A stretch of DNA of 58,076 nucleotides from Polaribacter glomeratus (GCF_002954665.1 NZ_MSCM01000001.1:1119794-1177869); one strand, 5' to 3'; shown: positions 41,933-52,476, counted from the first letter of the stretch. Made by a program: numbers and translations. The notes: generated from the sequence alone by a model not told the origin.

Positions 41933-44900
41933 ATGAAACCAATCTTTTATTTATTTACACTCATTTCGTTTACACTTTTTGGACAAAATTCTCCAAAATG
42001 GATGAGACATTCTTCGATATCTCCCGATGGAAAAGAAATTGCTTTTACGTATAAAGGAGACATATATAAAGTAAATACTTCTGGCGGTAACGCCCAACAA
42101 CTAACATTTCATAGTGCGCACGATTATGAAGCTGTTTGGAGTAAAGATGGTTCTAAACTGGCTTTTTCATCCAATAGATATGGTAATTTTGATGTTTTTG
42201 TAATGAATTCAAATGGTGGCAATGCAACTAGAGTAACCTTCCATTCAAACGACGAACATCCGTATTCATTTACTAAAAATGATACAGAAGTTGTTTTTGG
42301 TGCATTAAGACAAGATACTGCAAACCATAGGCAATATCCTCATGGCTCTCAAACTGAACTATACAGTGTTCCTGTTACATCTGGCAGAGTCCATCAACTT
42401 TTAACAATTCCTGCTGAATATGTTCAGTTTTCAAAAGACGGTACAAAAATGTTATATCAGGATAAAAAAGGAGGCGAAAATGAATGGAGAAAACATCATA
42501 CATCTTCGATTACTAGAGATATTTGGCTGTATGACACAGAATCAAAAAACCATACAATGATTACTTCTCATAACGCAGAAGATAGACAACCGGTTTTTAG
42601 TGAAGACGAAAAAAGTATGTACTATTTAAGTGAAAAAAATGGCACTTTTAATGTTCATGAACTTTCATTAGAGAATCCGAAGCAAGACCAACAATTAACA
42701 AATTTTAAATTACATCCTATTCGTTTTCTAAGTGTGGGTAAAGGAATTATTTCTTTTGGATATGACGGTGAATTGTACACAATGACAAAAAGTACTGAAC
42801 CTAAAAAAGTTACTGTGAATATAATTACTCAGGATAAAGAAAATTCAGAGAAATTTATTTCTGTAAACGGCGGAATTAATGAAATGGCTGTTTCACCAAA
42901 CGGAAATGAAATTGCGTTTATAGCAAGAGGTGAAGTTTTTGTAACTTCTGTGGATAAATCATTTACAAAAAGACTTACTAACACGCCAGAAAACGAACGT
43001 TTTGTTTCTTGGGGTCCAGAAGGAAAATCTGTGGTGTATAGCAGTGAGCGTAATGGAAAATGGAGTGTATACAAAACCGAAAAAGCTAGAGCAGAAGAAC
43101 CTTTCTTCTATGCAGCAACCCTATTAAAAGAGGAACCAATACTAGAAAATAAGGTTGATAATTATTTAGCGCAATATTCACCTGACGGAAAAAAAATAGC
43201 ATTTATTGAAGGTAGAAGAACGCTAAAAGTGATCGATTTAGCATCAAAAAAAGAAACCATTCTGTTAACTCCTGATGATTTATTTCACATGAGCGATGGA
43301 GACAAATACTTTACATGGAGCCCAGATAGTAAGTGGTTATTAGTAGATTGGGGAAAAACGTTAAGTAATAGCGAAGTTTTATTAATGGCCGCAGATGGTT
43401 CTAAACGAGTAAATTTAAATGAAAGTGGTTATTATGACGGGCAACCAAAATGGGTAAATGACGGTAAACAAATGATCTGGTTTAGTAACAGAAACGGTTT
43501 AAAATCTTATGCAACTAGTGGAGAATCTCAAAATGATGTATATGCTATGTTTTTTACACAAGATGCTTGGGATGAATTTGATTTGAGTGATGAAGATTTT
43601 AAATTAATGGAAGCCATTAAAGAAGACGAAAAAAAGAAAAAAGAGAAAGAAAAAAAGGATAACAAAAGTTCAAAGAAAAAAGATAAAAAAGAGGATGAAA
43701 AAGACAAAGAAGACGAAGAAAAGAAAGTGAAACCTTTAGAATTTGATTGGGAGCATATGAAAGACCGAACAAAAAGGTTAACGATTCATTCTTCTGATTT
43801 AGGCGATGCAGTACTTTCTAAAAAAGGTGATTTATTATATTATTTAGCAAGTTTTGAAGAAAAATCAAACTTATGGAGCACCGATTTAAGAACAAAAGAA
43901 ACTAAAATGGTCATGAAGTTAAATGCATCTTCAGGAAGTTTAGAATGGGATCAAAAAATGGAAAACCTGTATCTTTTAAGTAGTGGAAAAATAACAAAAT
44001 TAAATCTTGATAAAAGCGAAAGTAAGCCTGTAGAAATTAAAAGTGAGATTGAATTTGATGAAAATGCAGAAATTCAAGCAATGTTCGACCACGTTTGGTT
44101 GCGTACAAATGCAATTTTTTATCATCCAGATTTTCATGGAATCAATTGGGAGAACATGAAAAATGAATATCAAAAATACATACCACACATTGGAAATGGT
44201 CATGAGTTTTCTGAACTTTTATCAGAAATGTTAGGAGAATTAAATGTTTCTCATGCTGGTGCTGGCTTTAGAGGAACAAACGTCTTAAACGGAGATGAAA
44301 CTTCTTCCCTTGCTATTTTTATGGATTATAATTTTAAAGATGACGGAATTTTAATTGAAGAAGTTATTGCTGGTGGACCTTTAGATAAAGCAAAGTTTGA
44401 TATTAAACCAGGAAGTATCATCACTAAAATTGATGGCGTTCTTGTAGCTAAAAATAAAGATGTTGCTACTTACTTAAATAGAAAAACGGATGCGTTTATG
44501 TTACTAGAAATTGTAAATCCAAAAACTAAAAAAGAGCAAACAATTACAATTAAACCGATTTCTTTAGGCGAAGAAAATCGTCTTTTGTATACAAGATGGA
44601 TAAAAATTAACGAAAAAGAAGTTGATAGTTTAAGTAACGGTCAATTAGGTTATGTGCATGTTCCTGGAATGAGTGATGCTCCTTACAGAAGTATCTATCA
44701 AGATATGATGGGCAAATATTCAGAAAAAAAAGGAGTAATTGTAGATACGCGTTTTAATGGCGGTGGTGATTTAGTCGCTGATTTAGCGATGTTTTTTACC
44801 GGAATTCCTTTTATAACCTATGCAACAGAAGCAAAAGTTGTGGGTGGCGAACCTACTTCTCGTTATACGAAACCAACACTTTCTATTTTTAATGAAAGCA

Positions 44901-45190
44901 TGTATTCGGATGGACATTGTTATGCTTCTGGTTATACCGATTTAAAAATTGGTAAAACGGTAGGAATGCCTGTTCCTGGAACTTGTAGTTTTGCTGGTTG
45001 GGAAGGTTTGCCTAACGGTTCTTATTGGGGAGTTGTGCCTATAAGCGCAAAAAATAAAGCAGGAGAATGGATGGAAAACAATCAAACAGAACCAATGATT
45101 AGAGTAAAAAACATGCCAGGCCAAGTAGACAAAGGAATCGATCAACAATTATTAAGGTCTATAAAGGAATTATTGAAAGATGTAAATTAA
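41933..45190 (+). CDS. Tricorn-like S41 protease
   Basis: A 1085-residue exported protease (signal peptide residues 1-17, ending FGQN). Two beta-propeller parts (about 20-540) have WD40-like PD40 repeats such as SISPDGKEIAFTYKGDIYKV. A strongly charged Lys/Glu segment lies at about 555-605. A core helical region is followed by a PDZ domain (about 790-860, with GGPLDKAKFDIKPGSIITKI) and an S41 peptidase domain (about 880-1070) with the DTRFNGGGDL substrate-binding strand and the nucleophile region YSDGHCYASG. In the archaeal tricorn protease the catalytic serine sits in SDGD; the SDGH serine is the counterpart here. It may cleave peptides produced in the periplasm. Confidence 0.9.
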   Translation: MKPIFYLFTLISFTLFGQNSPKWMRHSSISPDGKEIAFTYKGDIYKVNTSGGNAQQLTFHSAHDYEAVWSKDGSKLAFSSNRYGNFDVFVMNSNGGNATRVTFHSNDEHPYSFTKNDTEVVFGALRQDTANHRQYPHGSQTELYSVPVTSGRVHQLLTIPAEYVQFSKDGTKMLYQDKKGGENEWRKHHTSSITRDIWLYDTESKNHTMITSHNAEDRQPVFSEDEKSMYYLSEKNGTFNVHELSLENPKQDQQLTNFKLHPIRFLSVGKGIISFGYDGELYTMTKSTEPKKVTVNIITQDKENSEKFISVNGGINEMAVSPNGNEIAFIARGEVFVTSVDKSFTKRLTNTPENERFVSWGPEGKSVVYSSERNGKWSVYKTEKARAEEPFFYAATLLKEEPILENKVDNYLAQYSPDGKKIAFIEGRRTLKVIDLASKKETILLTPDDLFHMSDGDKYFTWSPDSKWLLVDWGKTLSNSEVLLMAADGSKRVNLNESGYYDGQPKWVNDGKQMIWFSNRNGLKSYATSGESQNDVYAMFFTQDAWDEFDLSDEDFKLMEAIKEDEKKKKEKEKKDNKSSKKKDKKEDEKDKEDEEKKVKPLEFDWEHMKDRTKRLTIHSSDLGDAVLSKKGDLLYYLASFEEKSNLWSTDLRTKETKMVMKLNASSGSLEWDQKMENLYLLSSGKITKLNLDKSESKPVEIKSEIEFDENAEIQAMFDHVWLRTNAIFYHPDFHGINWENMKNEYQKYIPHIGNGHEFSELLSEMLGELNVSHAGAGFRGTNVLNGDETSSLAIFMDYNFKDDGILIEEVIAGGPLDKAKFDIKPGSIITKIDGVLVAKNKDVATYLNRKTDAFMLLEIVNPKTKKEQTITIKPISLGEENRLLYTRWIKINEKEVDSLSNGQLGYVHVPGMSDAPYRSIYQDMMGKYSEKKGVIVDTRFNGGGDLVADLAMFFTGIPFITYATEAKVVGGEPTSRYTKPTLSIFNESMYSDGHCYASGYTDLKIGKTVGMPVPGTCSFAGWEGLPNGSYWGVVPISAKNKAGEWMENNQTEPMIRVKNMPGQVDKGIDQQLLRSIKELLKDVN

Positions 45191-45210
45191 GTTTTTTAAT
45201 TATAAACATA

Positions 45211-45239
45211 AAAAAAGTGAAGCTTAGCTTCACTTTTTT
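45211..45239. terminator. Bidirectional terminator
   Basis: AAAAAAGTGAAGC / GCTTCACTTTTTT hairpin with a TTA loop between the converging protease and TRIC-type genes. Confidence 0.9.
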
Positions 45240-45862
45240 TATGTTTTACCAAAAATGTCATCTTTAATTTTTGGTAATTCTAACTTAAACCTAACAACAA
45301 CGACTCTGATAGATACAACCACCGATGCAGAGATAATAAAGTTTATATTTTGGTCTACCTTAAAATAATTTAAAATTAAATATATAATTCCGCCCGCTAA
45401 ACAAGCAGAAGCATAAATTTCTTTTTCAAAAATTAACGGAACATTATTCGTTAATACGTCGCGCAAAACACCACCAAAAACTGCAGATATCATCCCCATT
45501 ATTAATGCAATAATAGGATGTAAATCAAAAGCTAATCCTTTTTCTAAACCTAATAACGTAAATACACTAATACCAATGGTATCAAACAAAAACATTGTTT
45601 TACTTAAATGAGCAATTTTGCTTTTAAAAAGAAAAGTAAAAACAACCGCAGTAAAAATTGTGTACAAATAATTTAAATTTCCAATCCAGTTTATAGGGTG
45701 TGCATCAATTAAAACATCCCGCAACATTCCGCCACCAACAGCTGTAACAAAGGCAATGATAAGTACACCAAACATATCAAATTTTTTATCTAAGGCAACT
45801 AAAGCGCCACTTACGGCAAACGCAAAGGTTCCTAAAATATCAATAACATAAATAACATCCAT
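45239..45862 (-). CDS. TRIC-type cation channel/UPF0126 membrane protein
   Basis: A 207-residue membrane protein with seven predicted helices and two inverted repeats, each carrying the family motif: AVGGGMLRDVLID (first half) and VFGGVLRDVLTN (second half). Prokaryotic members form trimeric potassium-permeable channels. Its start lies 1 bp after the stop of the upstream DEAD-box helicase gene, so the two genes are probably co-transcribed. Confidence 0.88.
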   Translation of the reverse strand: MDVIYVIDILGTFAFAVSGALVALDKKFDMFGVLIIAFVTAVGGGMLRDVLIDAHPINWIGNLNYLYTIFTAVVFTFLFKSKIAHLSKTMFLFDTIGISVFTLLGLEKGLAFDLHPIIALIMGMISAVFGGVLRDVLTNNVPLIFEKEIYASACLAGGIIYLILNYFKVDQNINFIISASVVVSIRVVVVRFKLELPKIKDDIFGKT

Positions 45863-45863
45863 T

Positions 45864-46985
45864 TTAAACGGTAACTTCTGTAAATTTAATATTTAATTCT
45901 GATTGAATTTCTTGTATGCGTTCTAATTCATAAGGTAAAATAAAAGCTAAAGAAGTTCCTGTTTTACCTGCTCTTGCAGTTCTACCACTTCTGTGTGTGT
46001 AATATTCTAATTGTTCTGGTAATTGATGATGAATTACAAATTCTAATCCGCTCACATCAATTCCACGTGCAGAAACATCCGTAGAAATTAAATATTGTAA
46101 ACTTTCATTTTTAAAGGCACGCATTACTTTATCGCGCTCTTTTTGTTGCATATCGCCTTCTAAAGCCGCTGCAGAAAAGCCTTCTTCAATTAAGTGCGCT
46201 GCTAAATTTTGCGCACCTGCTTTTGTTCTACAAAAAATAATGCCCCTACTTGCTTCTCTTTTTACTAAATACGTAATAATATCGGCAGCTTTTTCCTTTA
46301 TAGTTGTTTTTACAAATTGATGTCTGATGTTTGCATTTACCAAAGAATTTCTATTAATTTCAACTCTTGGTGCGTTAGCATCCATGTATGTTTTAATAAT
46401 TTTCTTAATTTCTTCTGGCATCGTAGCCGAAAATAACCAAGTTTTTCTATTAGATTCTGTAGTGAATTTTAAAATTCTGTTCAAATCTTGCTTGAATCCC
46501 ATACTAAGCATTTCGTCAGCCTCATCTAAAATTACTGTTTTTACATGGCTAATATCGATACTACCGCGCTCTATTAAATCAATTAATCTTCCTGGAGTTG
46601 CAACAACGATATGGGTTGTTCTCTTTAAATTACCTATTTGACGATCAATTTTTTCTCCACCAAAAACAGCTTCAATAAAAATTTTCTCCTCATTATATTT
46701 CGTAAACTTAAAAAGTTGTTTCTTAATTTGTTGCACCAATTCTCTAGTTGGCGATAAAATTAATGCTTGAATATTTGCTTCGTTTGTGTCAATGTGATGT
46801 AAAACTGGCAAACCAAAAGCAGCTGTTTTTCCTGTTCCTGTTTGCGCCAAACCAATAAAATCGGTTTCCGATTGCAATAAAATTGGTATGGTTTTTTCTT
46901 GAATTTCTGAAGGTGTAGAAATCCCTAACTCCTTAATTGACTGTATATATTCTTTACGTATTCCTAATGCAGAAAATGTTGACAT
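45864..46985 (-). CDS. DEAD-box RNA helicase
   Basis: A 373-residue RNA helicase with the full motif set: Q motif (GISTPSEIQEKTIP), motif I AQTGTGKT, motif Ia PTRELVQQI, motif Ib TPGRLID, motif II DEAD (in LDEADEMLSMGF), motif III SAT, motif V STDVSARGIDV and motif VI HRSGRTARAG. It has only a short C-terminal tail after the helicase core, unlike DeaD/CsdA. It unwinds short RNA duplexes, in ribosome assembly or mRNA turnover, and often matters in the cold. A TATCTTTG promoter element lies at 47003-47010. Confidence 0.95.
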   Translation of the reverse strand: MSTFSALGIRKEYIQSIKELGISTPSEIQEKTIPILLQSETDFIGLAQTGTGKTAAFGLPVLHHIDTNEANIQALILSPTRELVQQIKKQLFKFTKYNEEKIFIEAVFGGEKIDRQIGNLKRTTHIVVATPGRLIDLIERGSIDISHVKTVILDEADEMLSMGFKQDLNRILKFTTESNRKTWLFSATMPEEIKKIIKTYMDANAPRVEINRNSLVNANIRHQFVKTTIKEKAADIITYLVKREASRGIIFCRTKAGAQNLAAHLIEEGFSAAALEGDMQQKERDKVMRAFKNESLQYLISTDVSARGIDVSGLEFVIHHQLPEQLEYYTHRSGRTARAGKTGTSLAFILPYELERIQEIQSELNIKFTEVTV

Positions 46986-47002
46986 TGTTTCTTAATTTTG
47001 TG

Positions 47003-47010
47003 CAAAGATA
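47003..47010 (-). promoter_or_regulatory. -7 promoter element for the helicase operon
   Basis: TATCTTTG on the minus strand, an exact TAnnTTTG element, 17 bp upstream of the start codon; a TTG sits about 23 bp further upstream. Confidence 0.55.
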
Positions 47011-47270
47011 CTTTTATTAAGTTTTATAGCGAGCAATTACTTAAATTGACTCTAAAAAATTAAATTTACAATTTAAGTGTTTAAAAAGTAGGTAATAATT
47101 TATTAAAATTGTACTAATTACGGCTGTAATACTTTTAAAACGTTTTGTATATTTTTTAAGAATTTTGATTAATTTATTAGATAAAAATCAACATAAATAA
47201 ACATTTAGTGACGAAAGCATGTATAATAGTGACGAATATATATGGACTAAAACCAATTAAAATTTAAATA

Positions 47271-49856
47271 ATGCTACTTTTGTTAAAAAACAAAATTGAA
47301 GTTTCCCTATTTTCTTTTTATTTTATTTTATTGATTATAAATCAAACAAGCTATTCACAAGAACCAATTTACCAACATTTTGGTGTAGATGAAGGCTTGC
47401 CAAGTTCACAAATTTATGATATTTGTCAAACTAAAAATGGACATATCTGGTTTGCTACAGATAAAGGTATCTCTCGATATAATGGCTATGAGTTTGAAAA
47501 TTTTGATACTTCTGACGGATTACCAGGCAATGTAGTATTGCGTTTTTATCCCCTAGAAAATGGAGAAATTTGGGGATATTGCAACAATAGTAGAGCACTT
47601 TTTTATTTTAATGAAAAATTTAGTGGTTTTAAACTTTATAAGCATAACAACATTATGGCTAAAGAGTTAAAAATAAAAGCCATTGTAAAAAGTGTAAGTA
47701 TTGATAAATTTAAAACCATTTATCTTGGAGGTGATAACATAAATGGTGAATTATTAATAAAAAATAATGGCACCATTGAACGAAAATACACCAATAAAAA
47801 TTTTTATGACTCAATAACACCGCACAAACACATTGTTTTAAATAAAAACTTTAAAAATGGAGATTCTTATTTTTTAACTTTAGGAAAAAATACAATAGAG
47901 AAAAATTTCTCAACTATTCAACAAAAAAAAAATCACCACCAAGCTGTTTATCTAATACCAAATAAAAAAGCTGTTTTTATGGATGGAGTTTCCGTTAAAA
48001 TTATAAATAGTGATAAAACAGTTATCGCTATTAAAAATAGCGGCGAACCTTTAAGATTAAAAGTAATAGATAGTACTCGTTTCTTTGTAGGATATCATTA
48101 TGGTGGAGCTAAAATAATAAACAATAAAGGTGATGTTAAACAAGAATATTTAAAAGACAAATCGGTTACAAATTTTCTAATAGATAATGAGGGTGGCTAT
48201 TGGTTTACAACCTTAAACTCTGGAGTTTATTATGTAAAAAAACCTTCAATAATTTTTCTACAGCCACAAAATACTAACGTTTCTCTTCATATTAACTCTT
48301 TAGTTAAAAAAAACAACCAATTATTAATAGGATATTATAATGGCGATTTTGCCGAATTACAAGTAAACAAATCATTTAATTTTAAAAAAGCAAAGCTTAT
48401 ATTTCCACCTGCAATTGTTGAATATGATTCTATTTTTGATAAAACATATACTATTTTTAACAATCAACTTTTAATAAATAAAAAACTTTCCGTAGAATTT
48501 TATGCCCTTAAAATCTCTGAACCTACTTTAAATGGAACTGTTTTTGAAAGTTATTCATCTGGTTTTTACGAGATAAGTAAACAGAAAGATTTTTTTCTTG
48601 ATAAACGAATACTAGATGTAAGCTTATGGAAAAAAGATACTTTATTAGCTACACATTCTGGCATTTTTAAAAAAATGAAAGGTCGTTTAGTTGCATTATC
48701 AGCTGAATCAAAATTATTAGGTTTTAGATCAGATGATATAGATGTTACTTCAGACGGTAATGTATTGTTTATTGCTACACAAGGCGCTGGCGTTGTCGTT
48801 TATGGAGAAAAAATATATAACATTACTACAAAAGAAGGATTAACAAGTGATATTGTTAATGAAATATATATAGAAAATGACAACACCATTTTAGCATGCA
48901 CCAATAAAGGTTTAAATAGAATTGTTTTTAATAATAAAGGGTTTTCAATAACTTATATTGATAAAAACAGTGGTTTATTAAGCAATGAAGTAGAAGATGT
49001 AGAAGTTATTAATGATACACTATTTGTTGCTACCAAAGATGGTTTGTGTTATATGCCAAAAAGTATTTTAGATGCTAAAAAGTCTGACAGTATTTATTTA
49101 AAAATAAAAGAAGTAAAAATTAATGATGTAATTTATACGTATAGCGAGTATCCAAAATTAAATTATACTGAAAATAAAATAACCTTTTTTGTGGAAGGAA
49201 TTTCATTTGGAAATAATTCTAATTTAGAATATCATTATCGACTAAAAGAAATTGACAACAAATGGAGTGTTACCAAAAATAGAACGATTAGTTTTCCAAA
49301 TTTAAAGCATGGTAATTATACTTTTCAAATTAGAGCATGTTTGGGTAGTAAATGCTATTCGGAAGAACAATTAGAATATCCATTTATTATAAAACCTCCT
49401 TTTTGGGTTTCTTGGTGGTTTTATACGTTATGCTTTTTAGTTTTTAGTGGGTTTATATATCTCTTTTTTAAAATACGTGTGTTAACTTACAATAAAGATA
49501 TTATTAGAGAATTTATTCGTTTGATAATACAAAAACTAAAAAATGGAGAAACCTATATAGAAATTAGAATGAATGGCGAAGATGTAAAAATCCTTACTAA
49601 AGAGATTTGTTATATAAAATCTTCTGGTAATTATTTAGATATTATAACTTTAGATAAAAGCTACACAATACGTTGTAAAATTGGCGATTTTATTACGACT
49701 ACTCCAGATGCTTTTGAATACTTAAGAGTGCATCGTTTTTATATTATTCGTATTGATAAAGTTACAAGTAAATCTAAAAACACGGTAACTATTAAAGAAC
49801 ATATTATTCCTGTAGGAGAAACCTATTTAAAGCAATTAGATCATATTCAATTTTAA
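47271..49856 (+). CDS. Two-component-propeller sensor with LytTR DNA-binding output
   Basis: An 861-residue one-component regulator that spans the inner membrane. A signal sequence (residues 1-29) is followed by a periplasmic beta-propeller built from regulator-propeller repeats (GLPSSQIYDICQTKNGHIWF, then DKGISRYNGYEF and similar), a Y_Y_Y domain (about 625-705, HYRLKEIDNKWS, then FPNLKHGNYTF) and a transmembrane helix (about 710-735, FWVSWWFYTLCFLVF). The cytoplasmic part (about 755-860) is a LytTR DNA-binding domain (ICYIKSSGNYLDIITLDKSY, RVHRFYIIRIDKV). It has no kinase domain, so the signal must pass directly to the DNA-binding domain. Neighbouring surface-protein genes downstream are candidate targets. 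Confidence 0.9.
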   Translation: MLLLLKNKIEVSLFSFYFILLIINQTSYSQEPIYQHFGVDEGLPSSQIYDICQTKNGHIWFATDKGISRYNGYEFENFDTSDGLPGNVVLRFYPLENGEIWGYCNNSRALFYFNEKFSGFKLYKHNNIMAKELKIKAIVKSVSIDKFKTIYLGGDNINGELLIKNNGTIERKYTNKNFYDSITPHKHIVLNKNFKNGDSYFLTLGKNTIEKNFSTIQQKKNHHQAVYLIPNKKAVFMDGVSVKIINSDKTVIAIKNSGEPLRLKVIDSTRFFVGYHYGGAKIINNKGDVKQEYLKDKSVTNFLIDNEGGYWFTTLNSGVYYVKKPSIIFLQPQNTNVSLHINSLVKKNNQLLIGYYNGDFAELQVNKSFNFKKAKLIFPPAIVEYDSIFDKTYTIFNNQLLINKKLSVEFYALKISEPTLNGTVFESYSSGFYEISKQKDFFLDKRILDVSLWKKDTLLATHSGIFKKMKGRLVALSAESKLLGFRSDDIDVTSDGNVLFIATQGAGVVVYGEKIYNITTKEGLTSDIVNEIYIENDNTILACTNKGLNRIVFNNKGFSITYIDKNSGLLSNEVEDVEVINDTLFVATKDGLCYMPKSILDAKKSDSIYLKIKEVKINDVIYTYSEYPKLNYTENKITFFVEGISFGNNSNLEYHYRLKEIDNKWSVTKNRTISFPNLKHGNYTFQIRACLGSKCYSEEQLEYPFIIKPPFWVSWWFYTLCFLVFSGFIYLFFKIRVLTYNKDIIREFIRLIIQKLKNGETYIEIRMNGEDVKILTKEICYIKSSGNYLDIITLDKSYTIRCKIGDFITTTPDAFEYLRVHRFYIIRIDKVTSKSKNTVTIKEHIIPVGETYLKQLDHIQF

Positions 49857-50126
49857 CCAAACTTATTATATCAGTTTACTTTCCTTTATTATGATACCTT
49901 TAATAATTCCTCTTTTACAATCACAGTTATTGAATGTGGTCTTCTTTTTCCATTAAATTAATTATAGCAGTCAACTTTTTATTATCCTTATTTTTTTGTT
50001 TTATTGAATAAAATATTCATCACTATTTCATGGGGTGTTTGTCACAAACAACCTATTTAATAACCTATTGAAGGCAGTTTTTAAATATTTTTGGATTTAA
50101 ATAATTAAACAAATCAATTCAAAATC

Positions 50127-51677
50127 ATGAAAAGAAAACTACTTATTTTAACTGCATTATTCATATCTGTAATTGGGTATTCACAAACATTTGTTCAAAA
50201 CAACATAACCTATACTGTTGCTTCTACATCTCCAAATAAAGTACGAGTTTCAGATTATAATATGGCAGGAGGAGCAGTTGTTACAATACCTACATCAGTA
50301 ACTGTGGCAGCTTCAGGAAAATCGTCATCAAAATCAAAAAATGCAAATGCTACAACTTACAGTGTTACAGAAATTCAAAGTAGTGCTTTTTTAAGTAAAA
50401 ATTTAACAAATGTTACAATTCCAATTAGTGTAACCAACATTGGTAATTTAGCTTTTTCAGATAATAATTTAACAAGTGTTATTATTCCTGCAGATGTAAC
50501 AAGTATCGGAAATTATGCCTTTTCTAATAATAGTTTAACAAGTGTTATTATTCCTGATAATGTAACAATTATCAAACAAGGTATTTTTTCCAATAATAAC
50601 TTAACCAGTATTATTATTCCTGATAATGTAACTAGTATTCAAGCTGGTACTTTTAGTGGTAACCAATTAACAGATGTTGTTATTGGAAATGGAGTAATTG
50701 ATATTAGTTTTAATGCCTTTTTTGGTAATGCAATTACAAATCTTACTCTTGGTACTAGTCTTACTGATATTGGTTCACAAGCATTTATGAATAATCAAAT
50801 AGCATCAATTTCTTTCCCAAATAGTCTTGCAACACTTGGGCAAAGTGCTTTTAGAGGAAATCTATTAACTACGGTAGTAATACCGAATAGTGTTACAAGT
50901 ATTGGAAATCAGGTTTTTAGTAGTAACTTATTAGAAACGGTTGCTCTTTCCAATAATATTACTACAATTAGTGATGATGCCTTTCGAGACAATAATTTAG
51001 AAACGATTACCATTCCAGATGGTGTAACTAGTATTGGTAATTCTGCTTTTTTAAGTAATAATTTAATTAGCGTAATTCTACCAAACAGTGTAACAAATAT
51101 TGGTTCGCAAGCTTTTATAAATAATAATTTAACAAGTGTTATACTATCTGACAATCTTACCAACATTGGTTCTTATGCTTTTCAAAATAATCAATTAACA
51201 GACATTATCATACCTAGTAGCGTAACAAATATTGGTGTTAGAACTTTTCAAAATAATCCTTTAACTAGTGTTACCGCATTAGGAATAACTCCTGCTAGTA
51301 TCACTACTGGTAGTAATAATGATAGTTTTAATATTAATCGAAGTAGTATAGATTTGAATATACCACCAAATACAGAAGGAGTTTATGTTACAAATACTGG
51401 TGCGTTATGGACAGGTTTTAATTCAGTATCAACTTTAAGCACTTCAAATTTTGAGTTAGACAATAGCATAAAAGTAATCACAACAAAAAATGCCATCAAT
51501 GTAATTTTTTCTGATGCTGTAAAACTACAAAACTACACACTTTACAACATTTCTGGTGTTAAAGTTGCAAAAGGGAAAGAAGGTAAAATAGCGATAGCTT
51601 CTTTAACACAGGGTATTTATATTTTAAAATTGGACTTTGATAAAGGGACTTATATTAAAAAAATGTACGTTAATTAA
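50127..51677 (+). CDS. BspA-type leucine-rich-repeat surface protein with T9SS sorting domain
   Basis: A 516-residue exported protein. The signal peptide covers residues 1-20. Thirteen consecutive 22-residue leucine-rich repeats of the BspA/LRR_5 type fill about residues 91-380, with consensus LTSVIIPxxVTSIGxxAFxN. A T9SS type A C-terminal sorting domain closes the protein (LQNYTLYNISGVKVAKG, then SLTQGIYILKL and IKKMYVN). BspA-like proteins bind host or matrix proteins and other cells. The even repeat length at DNA level (66 bp) makes copy-number change by recombination likely. It follows the LytTR regulator by 270 bp. Confidence 0.9.
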   Translation: MKRKLLILTALFISVIGYSQTFVQNNITYTVASTSPNKVRVSDYNMAGGAVVTIPTSVTVAASGKSSSKSKNANATTYSVTEIQSSAFLSKNLTNVTIPISVTNIGNLAFSDNNLTSVIIPADVTSIGNYAFSNNSLTSVIIPDNVTIIKQGIFSNNNLTSIIIPDNVTSIQAGTFSGNQLTDVVIGNGVIDISFNAFFGNAITNLTLGTSLTDIGSQAFMNNQIASISFPNSLATLGQSAFRGNLLTTVVIPNSVTSIGNQVFSSNLLETVALSNNITTISDDAFRDNNLETITIPDGVTSIGNSAFLSNNLISVILPNSVTNIGSQAFINNNLTSVILSDNLTNIGSYAFQNNQLTDIIIPSSVTNIGVRTFQNNPLTSVTALGITPASITTGSNNDSFNINRSSIDLNIPPNTEGVYVTNTGALWTGFNSVSTLSTSNFELDNSIKVITTKNAINVIFSDAVKLQNYTLYNISGVKVAKGKEGKIAIASLTQGIYILKLDFDKGTYIKKMYVN

Positions 51678-51739
51678 TATTTAATAGTGCCTAAAGGTTA
51701 AAAATATAAGAAATTACTTCTTGTTTAAAAACAAAACCA

Positions 51740-52429
51740 ATGAAACAAGTAAAAACTAATTACTTTATTGTAAAAAAAATATTATTGACCCTTCATTTAA
51801 TATTTTTATTGGTCTTTTCTGGTTTAGGACAAACGATCACATCTGATGTTCAAGGTCATACTAATGGTCAGTCACTTGCAAATCCCTGTAGAATTGTAAA
51901 TAACAGTGAAACATTTTGGTTTACTCTTTTTGGAGGAGCTACAACGAATCATTTTTATAGGACTGCCGAAGGAAGTTGTGGTGGTGGAGGATTGAGCCAT
52001 ATTTATTCAAGACGTATTGCCCAGACAACATGGCCAATAGAGCCAGCAAGTGGAAATGAGGTTGATCTTGGATCAATGAGATTCGACAATGTTTTCGCTT
52101 GTTTTGTATTTAACTTTGATTTATCAGTTAAAGATTTTAAGAACAATGTTTCGACAGAAACACAAACATTTTCTGTTACAGGAATCAATAGTATTTTCAC
52201 TTCAAATTCAAATTTTAATGATGTTGAGAAAATTATTATTTCTTCTTCAAATCTTGGTAATTTAGGTATTAACAATATCAATTGGGTTGCAGTTATAACA
52301 GCCGTAGTGGCACCAAAAGTAAGCACAACTGCAACAAGTTCAATTACAAGTACACCTGCAACTTTAGTTCACAAAAAGCTCAAGGATCAAGTTCATGGGC
52401 TCCATGGGCAGGTTTTTAAAATTAGTTAG
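51740..52429 (+). CDS. Secreted protein, probably truncated at the C-terminus
   Basis: A 229-residue protein with an N-terminal export segment (about 10-31, ending SGLGQT) and a beta-rich domain of about 170 residues I cannot name (YRTAEGSCGGGGLSHIYSRR, and NDVEKIIISSSNLGNLGINN). Near residue 195 the sequence PKVSTTATSSITSTPATL resembles the start of the VTTTAxSSITxTxATLGG repeats common in flavobacterial surface proteins, but it then changes abruptly to a basic, low-quality tail. In another frame the same DNA reads SQKAQGSSSWAPWAGF and stops. A deletion or frameshift of a longer T9SS cargo gene is the simplest explanation. Confidence 0.6.
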   Translation: MKQVKTNYFIVKKILLTLHLIFLLVFSGLGQTITSDVQGHTNGQSLANPCRIVNNSETFWFTLFGGATTNHFYRTAEGSCGGGGLSHIYSRRIAQTTWPIEPASGNEVDLGSMRFDNVFACFVFNFDLSVKDFKNNVSTETQTFSVTGINSIFTSNSNFNDVEKIIISSSNLGNLGINNINWVAVITAVVAPKVSTTATSSITSTPATLVHKKLKDQVHGLHGQVFKIS

Positions 52430-52437
52430 TTTAGTTT

Positions 52438-52476
52438 TAACAAAGGTTATCAATTGCCGGATAACCTTTGTTTTTT
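52438..52476 (+). terminator. Hairpin terminator
   Basis: AACAAAGGTTATC / GATAACCTTTGTT stem with a 7-nt loop followed by a T-run. It ends transcription after the truncated secreted protein. Confidence 0.85.
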
